Part shown: in pieces, positions 1 through 8,900 of the stretch
Layout of the letters: each line of letters starts with the position of its first letter
Numbering within the stretch: position 1 is the stretch's first letter
Origin: Acidobacteriota bacterium
GTDB lineage: Bacteria > Acidobacteriota > Thermoanaerobaculia > UBA5066
Direction of reading: 5' to 3'
Assembly: GCA_029781975.1 (NCBI GenBank)
Contig: JAKOVQ010000033.1
Coordinates: forward strand, 240,157-304,156
Length of the DNA: 64,000 bases
Notes under the pieces: generated by a model
What the model was told of the DNA's origin: nothing
Databases searched by the model: none
What the model saw: the letters and a program-made list of their open reading frames with translations, nothing else
Made by a program: the position numbers and the translations under genes

Positions 1-674
1 GGTTCCGCCCCTCCGACCTGAAGAACCGCGCCTCCCTCACCGGGATGAACGGCGTCTACGTCCCGTTCTGGGCGTTCGACGCCGCGACCCACTCCCGCTG
101 GACCGCCGAGGCCGGCTTCACTTACCAGGTCCCCGTCCAGGCGATCGAGAACGGCCGCGCCGTCACGCGGATGGAGACGCGGGTCCGCTGGGAGCCCGCC
201 TCCGGCTTCCTCGAGAAGTTCTTCGACGACGTCCTCGTCCACGCCTCGAAGGGGCTGGAACGCGGCCTCGCGCAGTCCCTCGAGCCCTACCCGACGGCCG
301 ACCTCGTCCGGTACGACCCGTCGTACCTCTCGGGCTTCCTGGCGGAGGAGTACGCCGTGGACGTCCCCGAGGCGCTGCAGGTCGCCAGGGAGCGGATGCA
401 GCGCGAGATCGAGGCCGCCTGCGCGCGCGAGGTCCCCGGCGACACCCAGCGCAACCTCCGGGTCGTCTCGCAGTTCTCCGGCGTCGCCTGCAAGAACGCC
501 CTCCTCCCCATCTGGATCGCCGCCTACGCCTACGGCGGCAAGCCGTTCCGCTTCCTCGTGAACGGCGTGACGGGGAAGGTGGCGGGCCACGCCCCGCTCT
601 CGTGGGTGAAGGTCGCCCTCGCGGTCCTCGCCGTCGTCGCGGCGCTGGTCCTCTTCAGCATGGTCAAGAGCTGA
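1..674 (+). CDS. zinc-ribbon/helicase-PriA-like annotated protein, 5' truncated by window edge, C-terminal TM segment
   Basis: Frame is open to the window edge (RFRPSDLKNRASLTGMNGVYVPFWAFDA...); GVYVPFWAFDA and TAEAGFTY resemble the TFIIB-type zinc-ribbon membrane family; hydrophobic C-terminus ALAVLAVVAALVLFSMV. Confidence 0.6.
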   Translation, partial: FRPSDLKNRASLTGMNGVYVPFWAFDAATHSRWTAEAGFTYQVPVQAIENGRAVTRMETRVRWEPASGFLEKFFDDVLVHASKGLERGLAQSLEPYPTADLVRYDPSYLSGFLAEEYAVDVPEALQVARERMQREIEAACAREVPGDTQRNLRVVSQFSGVACKNALLPIWIAAYAYGGKPFRFLVNGVTGKVAGHAPLSWVKVALAVLAVVAALVLFSMVKS

Positions 675-1950
675 CGGTCTCCGCGGCTCCTTCCGGCCGG
701 GCCGCGAGTTCGTCCGCCCGAGCCGGGGGCCGCGGAACGCCCGACGCGCCTCCCCCCGCGTAGAGGCTGAGCCCGAGGAAGGCCCCCAGCGGGACGACGC
801 TGAGGAGCCCGAGAAGCGGCGTGGGAATCCCGCTCCAATCCTCGCTCCACGCCTTGCTGGACGAAACGACTGCGATTCCGAGGGCCACCAGGAGCGCGTT
901 CAGCAGAGCCCGTGCCCGGTCCGACGCGGGGCGGCGTAGCTCCGCGACGGCGCGGACGGCCGCTCCCGCCACGGCGAGGGCGGCGATCGAGAACGAGTGG
1001 TGCCAGACGCGGGAGAGCGCTGCGAGAGAGACGAAGGACGCGAGGAGGGCGAGCCGCAGCGGCGCGTAGGGACGGAGCCGGACGACGACCACGCCGATCC
1101 CGACGACGGCGGCGAAGACGATCGGCGCCGGGACGGTGAGACCGAACCCTTCGAGGAGGCGCTGGAGCGTCGCGTTCCCGACGGAGTCGTGCATCGTCGG
1201 ATAGCCCTTCTCCTGCCGCAGGAAGGCGAACGGCCACGGCGTAGACAGGACGAGGGCGCCGAGGAGCCCGCCCGCGACGCAGACGGCCCTGACGTGCCGC
1301 CTCGTCGGCGAGGTCGTTCGGTGGAGGAGGAGGAGAGGCGCCGCGGCGAGGCCCGAAGGCTTCAGCGCGAGCCCGAGCGCGAGGAGGATCCCCGCGCCGA
1401 CCGGCCGCCGCGGCCAGATCAGGAGCGGGACGATCGTGGCCGCGGCGGCGAGCGACGAGAGGTTGCCGTACTCGACGCTCCGTTGGAGGGGCGGGAGGAA
1501 GACGAGGAGGATCGCCGCCGCCGTCCTCGCCGGCTCCAATCGGAGGAACGCCGACGACGCGGCCCACGCGAGGGCGGCGATCGACGCCAGGTTCAGGAGA
1601 CGCTGGAGGAGGAGGACGTTCTCCTGGCCCAGCGAGCGGACCAGGAGCCCGCCACCGTAGAGGAACGTCGGGAGGTACGGGTGCGTCGCGTACTCGGAGA
1701 CCGCGGGGTCGTACGGGTCGACCCCGCGCGCAACGGAACGCCACACTTTCACCGATGGCACCTCGTCCTCCAGCAGCCGGCCCGGGTCACCGACCGGGTA
1801 GAACGCGAAGACGACTGCCAGGACCGCAAGGAAGGAGAGGGCCGAGAGAGTCCGGGCGCCGACGGCCCTGCGAAGCAGCGCGACGGCCCGGCTCCACCCG
1901 GGGGCCTCCCGGCTCGCCCTCGGCTCCGCCGCGTCGTCGCCCTCGACCAT
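664..1950 (-). CDS. glycosyltransferase 87 / DUF2029-like polytopic membrane protein
   Basis: Multiple TM segments, YGNLSSLAA and LALGLALKPSGLAAAPLLL motifs; start chosen at ATG 1950 (MVEGDD) rather than the longer ORF. Confidence 0.65.
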   Translation of the reverse strand: MVEGDDAAEPRASREAPGWSRAVALLRRAVGARTLSALSFLAVLAVVFAFYPVGDPGRLLEDEVPSVKVWRSVARGVDPYDPAVSEYATHPYLPTFLYGGGLLVRSLGQENVLLLQRLLNLASIAALAWAASSAFLRLEPARTAAAILLVFLPPLQRSVEYGNLSSLAAAATIVPLLIWPRRPVGAGILLALGLALKPSGLAAAPLLLLHRTTSPTRRHVRAVCVAGGLLGALVLSTPWPFAFLRQEKGYPTMHDSVGNATLQRLLEGFGLTVPAPIVFAAVVGIGVVVVRLRPYAPLRLALLASFVSLAALSRVWHHSFSIAALAVAGAAVRAVAELRRPASDRARALLNALLVALGIAVVSSSKAWSEDWSGIPTPLLGLLSVVPLGAFLGLSLYAGGGASGVPRPPARADELAARPEGAAETVSS

Positions 1951-1972
1951 CACGGTGGAGAATACCGATTCG

Positions 1973-3730
1973 ATGTCGACCTCCGCTCGGCGCGCGCTCG
2001 GCGGCGCGGCGCTCCTCGCCATCGCCCTTCTCGCCTGGGCCGGCTCCGACGCCGCGCGGCGGACCTTCTGGACGACCGTCGACGAGCCGTACCACGTGAC
2101 GGAGGCGCGAGGGCTCGTCCTCGGGCAGGGGCTCGCGAGCCACCCCGAGCAGGGGACCCTCTTCAAGCTCCTGACCGCAGCGCCCCTCGCTGACGAGGTC
2201 CCCGTGCGCTCGATCGACGACGTCCGCCGGGGCCGGGTCGGCTTCCCGCTCGTCTTCGCCGGCCTCGTCCTGGCCGCCGGTCTCTGGGTGATGGCGCGGA
2301 GCGGGGCGGCTCTCGGCCTCGCGACTGCCGCCCTCCTCGCCCTCGACCCGTCGCTCCGCGGTCACGGGGCCCTCGTCAAGAGCGACGTCCTGATCACCGC
2401 CACGCTCGTCGCCACCGCGGCGCTCCTCGACACCGGCCTCAGGGCCCGAGGGAAGGCGCGGGCGCCGCTTCTCCTGGCCGCAGGCCTTGCCTGCGGCCTC
2501 GCTCTCCTCTCGAAGGCCTCCGGCTTCGCGCTCCTTCCCCTCCTCCTCGCCGCAGGGCTCGTCCGCGGCGGAGGGGAGCGACGGCGCGAGCCGGTCACCC
2601 GGCGCGCCGCCCTCCTCGCCGCGCTCTTCGTCCTGCCGGCGCTCCTCACGTTCGCGGCCGTCCAGGAGACCGCGTGGAGGAGCGTCCCGCGCTCGGAGAT
2701 TGCCCGTTCGATCGAGACGCTCTACCGGGGCGTCCCGGCGGAGAAGGCCGTACGGCGCGCCGAAGACCTTCCGAAGGGGCTCGGCGCGTGGGTGGCCGGG
2801 GTGACCTACCTCTCGGAGCGGGGCGCGCCGGGAAAGTGGTGCAACTACCTCTTCGGCCGGGTCTCCGGCGGAGGGTTCCCCCTCTACTACGTCGTTGCCA
2901 TCGCTCTCAAGCTGACGACGGCGACCGTCCTGTACGTCGTCCTGGCTCCCGGGCTCCTGGCGCTCGCCCTGGCCAGGAGCGGTCCGCTCCGGCGGAGACG
3001 TCTGTCCCGCCTCGCCCGCTCCCGGGCGGGGCTGCCTCTCCTCCTCGGTGCCGGCTACCTTGGCCTCTTCTCCGCGGGCAACGTGGACACCGGCGTGAGG
3101 TACGTCTTCCCCGCGACCGCGTTCCTCCTCGTCGCGGCGGCAGGCGCCGTCCGTACGGTCCCCGCGGCTCGTGGACGGCGCGCCGCCGCCTTGCTGGCCG
3201 TCGTCCTCCTCTCCGGCGCCGAGGCGTGGGCGTACCGCGGCCGCGAGATCTCGTTCGGCAACCTCCTCGCGGGCGGCCCGCACGGCCTCCGCGCCGCCCT
3301 CTCCGACTCGAACGTCGAGTGGGGCCAGGAGCAGGGGAAGCTGTTCGACCGGGTGAGGAAGGGGGACCTGGGGCGGGTCGGCGTCGTCACCCTGGGGCTC
3401 GACTGGCCCGAGGCGCGACGCGCGGGCGTCGCGGCCTGGATGAGCCGCCCCGACGACGCCGCGGTGGACACCGTCTTCGTCTCGACCTTCTACCGCGACC
3501 TCGCCCACGCCCTCGCCCGCTACGACGAAGGGCTCCGGTACCCGTGGATCGCCTACGTCAGGAGCTGGCTCGTCCCCCTCGTCCTGACGCTCGAGAGCCG
3601 GGCCGCCTCCGTCGAGCCGTTCGGCGACGGGTACCTCCTGCTCCGGCTGAAGCCGCCCCCGGCCCGGCTCGTCCCGCCCGGGCCCGGACCGGCCGCGCCG
3701 CCCCGTGCACCGGAGAAGGCCACGCCATGA
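1973..3730 (+). CDS. GT39-like dolichyl-phosphate-mannose mannosyltransferase family membrane protein
   Basis: VDEPYHVTEARGLVLGQG near the N-terminus, many TM helices, SDSNVEWGQ C-terminal motif; divergent from the 664-1950 gene. Confidence 0.65.
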   Translation: MSTSARRALGGAALLAIALLAWAGSDAARRTFWTTVDEPYHVTEARGLVLGQGLASHPEQGTLFKLLTAAPLADEVPVRSIDDVRRGRVGFPLVFAGLVLAAGLWVMARSGAALGLATAALLALDPSLRGHGALVKSDVLITATLVATAALLDTGLRARGKARAPLLLAAGLACGLALLSKASGFALLPLLLAAGLVRGGGERRREPVTRRAALLAALFVLPALLTFAAVQETAWRSVPRSEIARSIETLYRGVPAEKAVRRAEDLPKGLGAWVAGVTYLSERGAPGKWCNYLFGRVSGGGFPLYYVVAIALKLTTATVLYVVLAPGLLALALARSGPLRRRRLSRLARSRAGLPLLLGAGYLGLFSAGNVDTGVRYVFPATAFLLVAAAGAVRTVPAARGRRAAALLAVVLLSGAEAWAYRGREISFGNLLAGGPHGLRAALSDSNVEWGQEQGKLFDRVRKGDLGRVGVVTLGLDWPEARRAGVAAWMSRPDDAAVDTVFVSTFYRDLAHALARYDEGLRYPWIAYVRSWLVPLVLTLESRAASVEPFGDGYLLLRLKPPPARLVPPGPGPAAPPRAPEKATP

Positions 3731-4101
3731 CCGACCAGCAGATCACCTCGACCTTCGTCGCCATCGCCGCCGGCGCCTCGTTCTTCGGCGCGGCCGCCAT
3801 CGCTCTCGGTCTCCTCTTCCGCTCCGCCGCGGGGCCGGCGTCCGCCCGGTCGCGCTCGTTCTTCGTCTTCCTCGTCCTCGCCATGGTCGCCGCCCTCGCG
3901 ACGATCCTCGCGGCGCTCGGCGCGTTCCCGTTCGCCGTCGCGGTGGTCCTCGGGGCGGGGAGCCTCTCGGGCTCGCTCGTCGCGTGGGGGGAGGCGCGCC
4001 GCGGGGGCGACCGGGTGGAGCGGGTCCTCCTCCTGGCCGCGGCGGCCTTCTCCCTCGCGGGGATCGGCTGCGCGGCCTGGCTCTACCTCGCCTCGCGGTG
4101 A
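3727..4101 (+). CDS. small 4-TM membrane protein
   Basis: ATG 3727 overlaps the stop of the upstream gene (ATGA); hydrophobic 124 aa product MTDQQITSTFVAIAAGASFFG... Confidence 0.6.
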   Translation: MTDQQITSTFVAIAAGASFFGAAAIALGLLFRSAAGPASARSRSFFVFLVLAMVAALATILAALGAFPFAVAVVLGAGSLSGSLVAWGEARRGGDRVERVLLLAAAAFSLAGIGCAAWLYLASR

Positions 4102-4123
4102 CGCGCGAGGCCCCGAAAAGGAA

Positions 4124-4153
4124 GGGCCCGCGGCCTCGAAGGACCGCGGGCCC
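4124..4153. terminator. perfect 10-bp inverted repeat between convergent genes
   Basis: GGGCCCGCGG (4124-4133) / CCGCGGGCCC (4144-4153), 10-nt loop. Confidence 0.6.
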
Positions 4154-4179
4154 CGCGACGTACCCGCTCGCGCCGGGGA

Positions 4180-6363
4180 CTACTCGATCCCCATCTCCTT
4201 CACGAGGTGCTGCGCACCGTCGACCTGGGTCATGACCCAGAGCATGTAGCGGCTGTCGACCTGGATCGACCGCGTCTTGACCGTGTCGAAGAGGAAGTCC
4301 GACGCGACGGTGTCGTACGTCCCGTCGAAGAGGAGCCCGCAGAGGTGCCCCTGCGCGTCGAGGACGGCCGAGCCCGAGTTCCCTCCCGTCGTGTCGACGT
4401 CGGAGAGGAAGTCGACCGGCACGTCGTTCAGCTTCGGGTCGAGGTAGGGGGTCTTCTTCCCGGCGCGGAGCGCCTGGATCGCCTCGAGCTCGCGGGCGGG
4501 GGCGTTGAACTCGCCCGTCCCGGTCGCCTTCTCGACGATCCCCTGGAGCGTCGTCTGCGGGAGGTAGAGGAGGCCGTCCCTCGGCGAGACGCCCTGGACC
4601 TTCCCGAAGGTGATCCTGAGGGTGGAGTTGGCGTCGGGGGCCACGAGCCCTCCCTTCCACGCGAGGAGCGCCCGCATGTAGGCGGGCCTCAGGCGCGACT
4701 CCTTCCCCTCGACCTCCTTCTCGCGGTTCTCGATCGCCTGGTTCAGGGGATAGAGCGCGACCGCGAGCCGGATGAACGAGTCCTTCGTCCCGACGACCTC
4801 GGCCGTCGACTTGTCGAGGAGGCCGAGGCGGAAGGCCTGCTCGCCCAGCTTCGTCCCGGCGTAGAGGGAGTCGAGCCAGGCGTCGGCCTTCTTCGCCGCC
4901 TCCTCCTTGGACATCCCGGGGGCGAAGCCGGCCGCCGCGTCGATCGCCTCGATCCGCTGGCCGGCCGGGAGGGCCGCCGCCTCGAGGAGCGAGTAGCGGA
5001 AGGTCGCCCGGTCGAGCCGCACGTCGTAGGTCCGCTGCATCCGCTCGAGCCGCTCTCTCAGCCGGCTCCAGTTCCGCTCCTGGTAGGCCGGGTCGCGGTC
5101 GATGTCCTTCCTCGGCCTCTCGAGCGAGAGGCGGTAGATCCCCTGGGCGGCCCCGAGGAGGGCCGAGTTGAACGACATCCCGCCGAGGACCGCGTCACGC
5201 TCGCGCGTCTTCTCGTTCTCGACCTGGAGGGCGTTCAGTGCCGGGAGGACGTTCCCGTACTCCTTCTGCCGCGCCGGATCGGCGGCGATCCAGGCCGTCA
5301 GCTCCTTCTCCTGGGCCTCCTTCTTCGCGAGGATCCCGCCCTTCAGCAGCCCCTCGAGGACCCCCTCGTTCTTCGTGAGCCCGTTGTTCAGGCCGCGCTT
5401 GCGGGTCTCGGCCTTGATCTGGAGCTCCTTGTTCCCCTTCGTCGTCTCCTCGAGGATCGCCAGCATCTCCTTGCTGCGGCGGACGTAGCGCGGGAGCGCC
5501 CAGTCGGTCCGCTCCTTCACCTGCGCGTAGGTCTCGTGCCGCTCGGTCCGGCCCGGGTAGCCGGCCACCAGGACGAAGTCGCCCGGGCTCGCTCCCTTCG
5601 GGGAGACCGGGAGCCAGTGCGCCGGCTTGTAGGGGACGTTCTCCTTCGAGTAGGGGACGGCCTTCCCGTCCTTCGCCACGTAGGCGCGGTAGAACGACCA
5701 GTCGCCCGTGTGGCGCGGCCACTGCCAGTTGTCGGTCTCGCCGCCGAAGTTCCCGATCCCCTGGGCGGGGGCGTAGACGAGGCGGACGTCCTGGATCTCG
5801 AGCTGGGCGATCTCGAAGTACTTCAGCCCCTCGAAGAACGACGCCACGCGGCAGCGGAGGCCGCCCTTCTCGCACGCCGCCGTCCGCTCCTTGACCCGCC
5901 GCTCGATCGTGTCGAACCGCTGCCGGTCGGTCAGCTTCGGGTCGAGCTTGCCGGTGATCTCGGGGGTGACCTCCCGGACGGAGACCGTGACGAGGACCCG
6001 CGAGCCGGGACCGGCCGAGAGCTCCTCGTCGCGCGTCTTCGCGAGGAAGCCGTCGACGATCAGGTTCCTCTCCGGGGTCGAGTTGAACTGCAGGGCCCCC
6101 TGGACGCAGTGGTGGTTCGTGACGATGAGCCCCTCGGGCGAGACGAACGAGGCGCTGCAGCCGCCGAGCGAGACGATGGCGCCCATCGGCTGACCGGTCA
6201 GGTCGGCGAAGCTCTTCGGGTCGCCCGCGAAGCCGAGCTCCTTCAGGCGGGGGGCGAGGTCGGGGATCTGCTGGGGCATCCACATCCCCTCGTCGGCGAC
6301 GAGGGGGAGCGCGGCGGCCAGGGCGCAGGCTGCCAGGAGCGGGAAGCGGAGACGAAGTTTCAA
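4180..6363 (-). CDS. S46 family dipeptidyl peptidase (DPP7/DPP11 type), secreted
   Basis: Signal peptide; DEGMWMPQQIPDL; SLGGCSASFVSPEGLIVTNHHCV; DTTGGNSGSAVLDAQGHLCGLLFDG. Confidence 0.93.
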   Translation of the reverse strand: MKLRLRFPLLAACALAAALPLVADEGMWMPQQIPDLAPRLKELGFAGDPKSFADLTGQPMGAIVSLGGCSASFVSPEGLIVTNHHCVQGALQFNSTPERNLIVDGFLAKTRDEELSAGPGSRVLVTVSVREVTPEITGKLDPKLTDRQRFDTIERRVKERTAACEKGGLRCRVASFFEGLKYFEIAQLEIQDVRLVYAPAQGIGNFGGETDNWQWPRHTGDWSFYRAYVAKDGKAVPYSKENVPYKPAHWLPVSPKGASPGDFVLVAGYPGRTERHETYAQVKERTDWALPRYVRRSKEMLAILEETTKGNKELQIKAETRKRGLNNGLTKNEGVLEGLLKGGILAKKEAQEKELTAWIAADPARQKEYGNVLPALNALQVENEKTRERDAVLGGMSFNSALLGAAQGIYRLSLERPRKDIDRDPAYQERNWSRLRERLERMQRTYDVRLDRATFRYSLLEAAALPAGQRIEAIDAAAGFAPGMSKEEAAKKADAWLDSLYAGTKLGEQAFRLGLLDKSTAEVVGTKDSFIRLAVALYPLNQAIENREKEVEGKESRLRPAYMRALLAWKGGLVAPDANSTLRITFGKVQGVSPRDGLLYLPQTTLQGIVEKATGTGEFNAPARELEAIQALRAGKKTPYLDPKLNDVPVDFLSDVDTTGGNSGSAVLDAQGHLCGLLFDGTYDTVASDFLFDTVKTRSIQVDSRYMLWVMTQVDGAQHLVKEMGIE

Positions 6364-6487
6364 GCGGAGTCCTCCTCAGAGAAAGGTGGGGCACGGATTA
6401 TCGGCCGACTTCGGTTTACGCGCCCGGGACGCGCCGGGTTTACGAGACGCCGTCTCGGGGGATCGGGACGGCGCCTATCATCGGCGC

Positions 6488-7597
6488 GTGCTCCCGGTCT
6501 CGCTGGCGCTGGCGATCGCGGCCCTCGTCTTCCGCCTCGTCTCCCCCGGCGAGATCCGGTCCCTCCTCGACCTCCACCTCCTCTCCCTCTTCCTCGTCCT
6601 GATCCTGGCGATCGAGTGCGCGAAGGTCTCGGGGCTCGTCGAGGCGGTCGTCGTCCGGGTCCTCTCCCGCGTCCGGTCCGAGAGGACCCTCGCCGTCGCG
6701 GCCATCCTGACGACCGGCGTCGCCTCGGCGCTCGTGACGAACGACGTCGCCCTCCTCCTCGTCGTCCCGTTCACGCTGGCGTTCGAGCGCGTCGCCCCGG
6801 AGTTCAACGCGGCGCGGACCGTCGTCCTCGAGATCCAGGCGGCCAACCTCCTCGGCTGCCTGACGCCGACCGGAAACCCCCAGAACCTCCTCCTCTTCAC
6901 CCGCGGCGGCTTCACGACCGGCTCGTTCCTCTCGGCCCAGCTCCCGTGGGTGGCGGGGATGGCGATCGCGACGCTCGCCCTCGTCCCGCTCCTCGTCCCG
7001 CGCCGGGCGCTGCCGGCGCCGCCCGCCCGCGACGTCCCGGTCGAGCGCCGCCTCGCCACCGCCGGCCTCTTCCTCCTGGCCCTCCAGCTCCTCGCCATCT
7101 CCCAGCTCGCCCCCCGGCTCGCCCCGCTCGTGGCCGCCCTCCCGGCTGCCGCGCTCCTCGGCCGGCGCCTCCTCAAGACGGACTTCACCCTCCTCGGCGT
7201 CTTCTCGGCCCTCTTCGTCGGCGTGGAGGGGCTCCGCCGCTCGGCCCTCTTCCCGCTCCTCGACCCGGTCCGCCTCTTCGACGCGACGCCGACTGGCTTC
7301 GTCCTCTCCGGCGCGCTCCTCTCGCAGGTCGTCTCGAACGTCCCGGCCGCGATCCTCCTCGCCCCCGCGGCCGCCGCCGCGGGCGGAGGCCGCCTCTTCA
7401 CGGCGCTCCTCTACGGGGTCAACTCGGGCGGGTGCGGGACGCCGATCGCCTCGCTCGCGAACCTGATCGGCGCCGATCTCTACCTGCGCCGCCGTGAGCA
7501 CCGCGCGCCGTTCTGGAGGGCCTTCCTCGAGGTGTCGGTCCTCCTCCTGGCGGTGGCGATCGGGCTGTCGGTGCTCCTCGTGACGCTCCGGTCCTGA
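6488..7597 (+). CDS. ArsB/NhaD (SLC13-like) anion/ion transporter family membrane protein
   Basis: TNDVALLLVVPFTLAFE, NLLGCLTPTGNPQNLLLF, VSNVPAAILLAP; GTG start 6488 preceded by TATCAT. Confidence 0.8.
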   Translation: MLPVSLALAIAALVFRLVSPGEIRSLLDLHLLSLFLVLILAIECAKVSGLVEAVVVRVLSRVRSERTLAVAAILTTGVASALVTNDVALLLVVPFTLAFERVAPEFNAARTVVLEIQAANLLGCLTPTGNPQNLLLFTRGGFTTGSFLSAQLPWVAGMAIATLALVPLLVPRRALPAPPARDVPVERRLATAGLFLLALQLLAISQLAPRLAPLVAALPAAALLGRRLLKTDFTLLGVFSALFVGVEGLRRSALFPLLDPVRLFDATPTGFVLSGALLSQVVSNVPAAILLAPAAAAAGGGRLFTALLYGVNSGGCGTPIASLANLIGADLYLRRREHRAPFWRAFLEVSVLLLAVAIGLSVLLVTLRS

Positions 7598-7630
7598 TCG
7601 GCCGGAGACCGTCCCCCTCCCCGGCCGGAC

Positions 7631-8473
7631 CTATTTCCCTCTTGTCCCTCTCCCCTCCCCCATCCGCGCGATCGCCTCCAGGAACCCCATGTTCGTCCCG
7701 GTCAGCCAGTGGCCTCCGTCGACGGGGAGGCAGGAGCCGGTGACGTAGCCCGCCTTCGTCTCGTCGGCGAGGAAGGCGATCGACTCGGCCACCTCCTCGG
7801 CGGTGGTGTAGCGCCGGAGCGGGATCGTCTCCTTGATCTCGGCCGCCAGCTCCTCGTCGAGCCAGAGGTTCCTGTCCGTCCCCTCCGAGCGGAAGGGGCC
7901 GGGCGAGACGGCGTTGGCGCGGATGCCGTAGCGCGCCCACTCGACGGCGAGCGTCCGCGTCAGCGCGAGGACTCCCGCCTTGGCGGAGGCGGAGTGGATG
8001 ACGCCGGGGCCCGCGCCCCAGGCGTAGTCGGCGACGATCGTGACGATCGACCGCATCCTCCCGTCCGCCGCGTGGGCCTCGATCATCTTCCGGCCGAAGG
8101 CCGAGCAGGTGAAGAAGGTGCCGTTGAGGACGATGTCGATGACGGCCTTCCAGCCGTTGGGAGAGAGCTTCTCGGCCGGGCAGACGAAGTTGCCGGCCGC
8201 GTTGGCGACGACGACGTCGAAGGCGCCCCAGCGCTCGTGAAAGGCCGCGGCCGCCTTCGCCACGTCGTCGTCGTACCGGACGTCGCAGGGGTGGACGGCG
8301 ACGTCGGCCGCGCCGGCCGCACGGACGTCCGCGGCCGCCGCCTCGAGGACGGCGACGCGCCGCCCGCAGAGCGCCACGCGGTCCCCCTCGCGCGCGAACC
8401 GGAGCGCCGTGGCCTTCCCCAGGCCCGTCCCTCCCCCCGTGACGAGGACGTTGCGGACGCGCTTCTCGTCCAT
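7631..8473 (-). CDS. SDR family oxidoreductase, 2,4-dienoyl-CoA reductase-like
   Basis: NVLVTGGGTGLGKATALRFA, NAAGNFVCPAEKLSPNGW, C-terminal SDR motifs PVDGGHWLTG; ATG at 8473. Confidence 0.8.
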   Translation of the reverse strand: MDEKRVRNVLVTGGGTGLGKATALRFAREGDRVALCGRRVAVLEAAAADVRAAGAADVAVHPCDVRYDDDVAKAAAAFHERWGAFDVVVANAAGNFVCPAEKLSPNGWKAVIDIVLNGTFFTCSAFGRKMIEAHAADGRMRSIVTIVADYAWGAGPGVIHSASAKAGVLALTRTLAVEWARYGIRANAVSPGPFRSEGTDRNLWLDEELAAEIKETIPLRRYTTAEEVAESIAFLADETKAGYVTGSCLPVDGGHWLTGTNMGFLEAIARMGEGRGTRGK

Positions 8474-8560
8474 GGAGCCTCCTGTGCGGCCCGCCCGGCG
8501 GGTCGGTCCCGGGATTCTAGGAGCGGCGGGGCGGCACTCCCCGCTCCCTATACTCGGCGC

Positions 8561-8896
8561 GTGGAGAGACCGGCGCTGACCCTCTGGACGAGCGCCCCGG
8601 CCGCGACGGAGGACGAGCTCCGCCTCCTGGCGGCGCTCGCCGCCGCCGGCCGCGGCCGGCGCGAGGAGGTGGCGGTCGAGGGCCCGCGCGGGCGCCGCCC
8701 CGTCGGGGTCCGCCTCTCCCTCGTCGTCGAGGAGCCGCTCGACGGCTCCGCGCAGGTGGGGAGCCGTCTCTCCTGGGCCGGGGAGCCGCCCGGGGACGAC
8801 GAGCGTCCCGCCGAGGACCTCTGGGACCTCGTCGACCGGTTCCTCCGCTCGTGCCAGGAGGAGGCGCGAGGCGCCGTTCCGCCTCCGTCCGCGTGA
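8561..8896 (+). CDS. hypothetical protein (112 codons)
   Basis: GTG 8561 with TATACT 6 nt upstream; stop 4 nt before the lhr start; no family recognised. Confidence 0.5.
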   Translation: MERPALTLWTSAPAATEDELRLLAALAAAGRGRREEVAVEGPRGRRPVGVRLSLVVEEPLDGSAQVGSRLSWAGEPPGDDERPAEDLWDLVDRFLRSCQEEARGAVPPPSA

Positions 8897-8900
8897 CGCG

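Noticed and set aside
4207-7497. 1096-aa + strand ORF opposite the S46 peptidase
   Set aside because: High-GC antisense artefact; translation is low-complexity R/E/V/L, and it crosses the peptidase and transporter genes.
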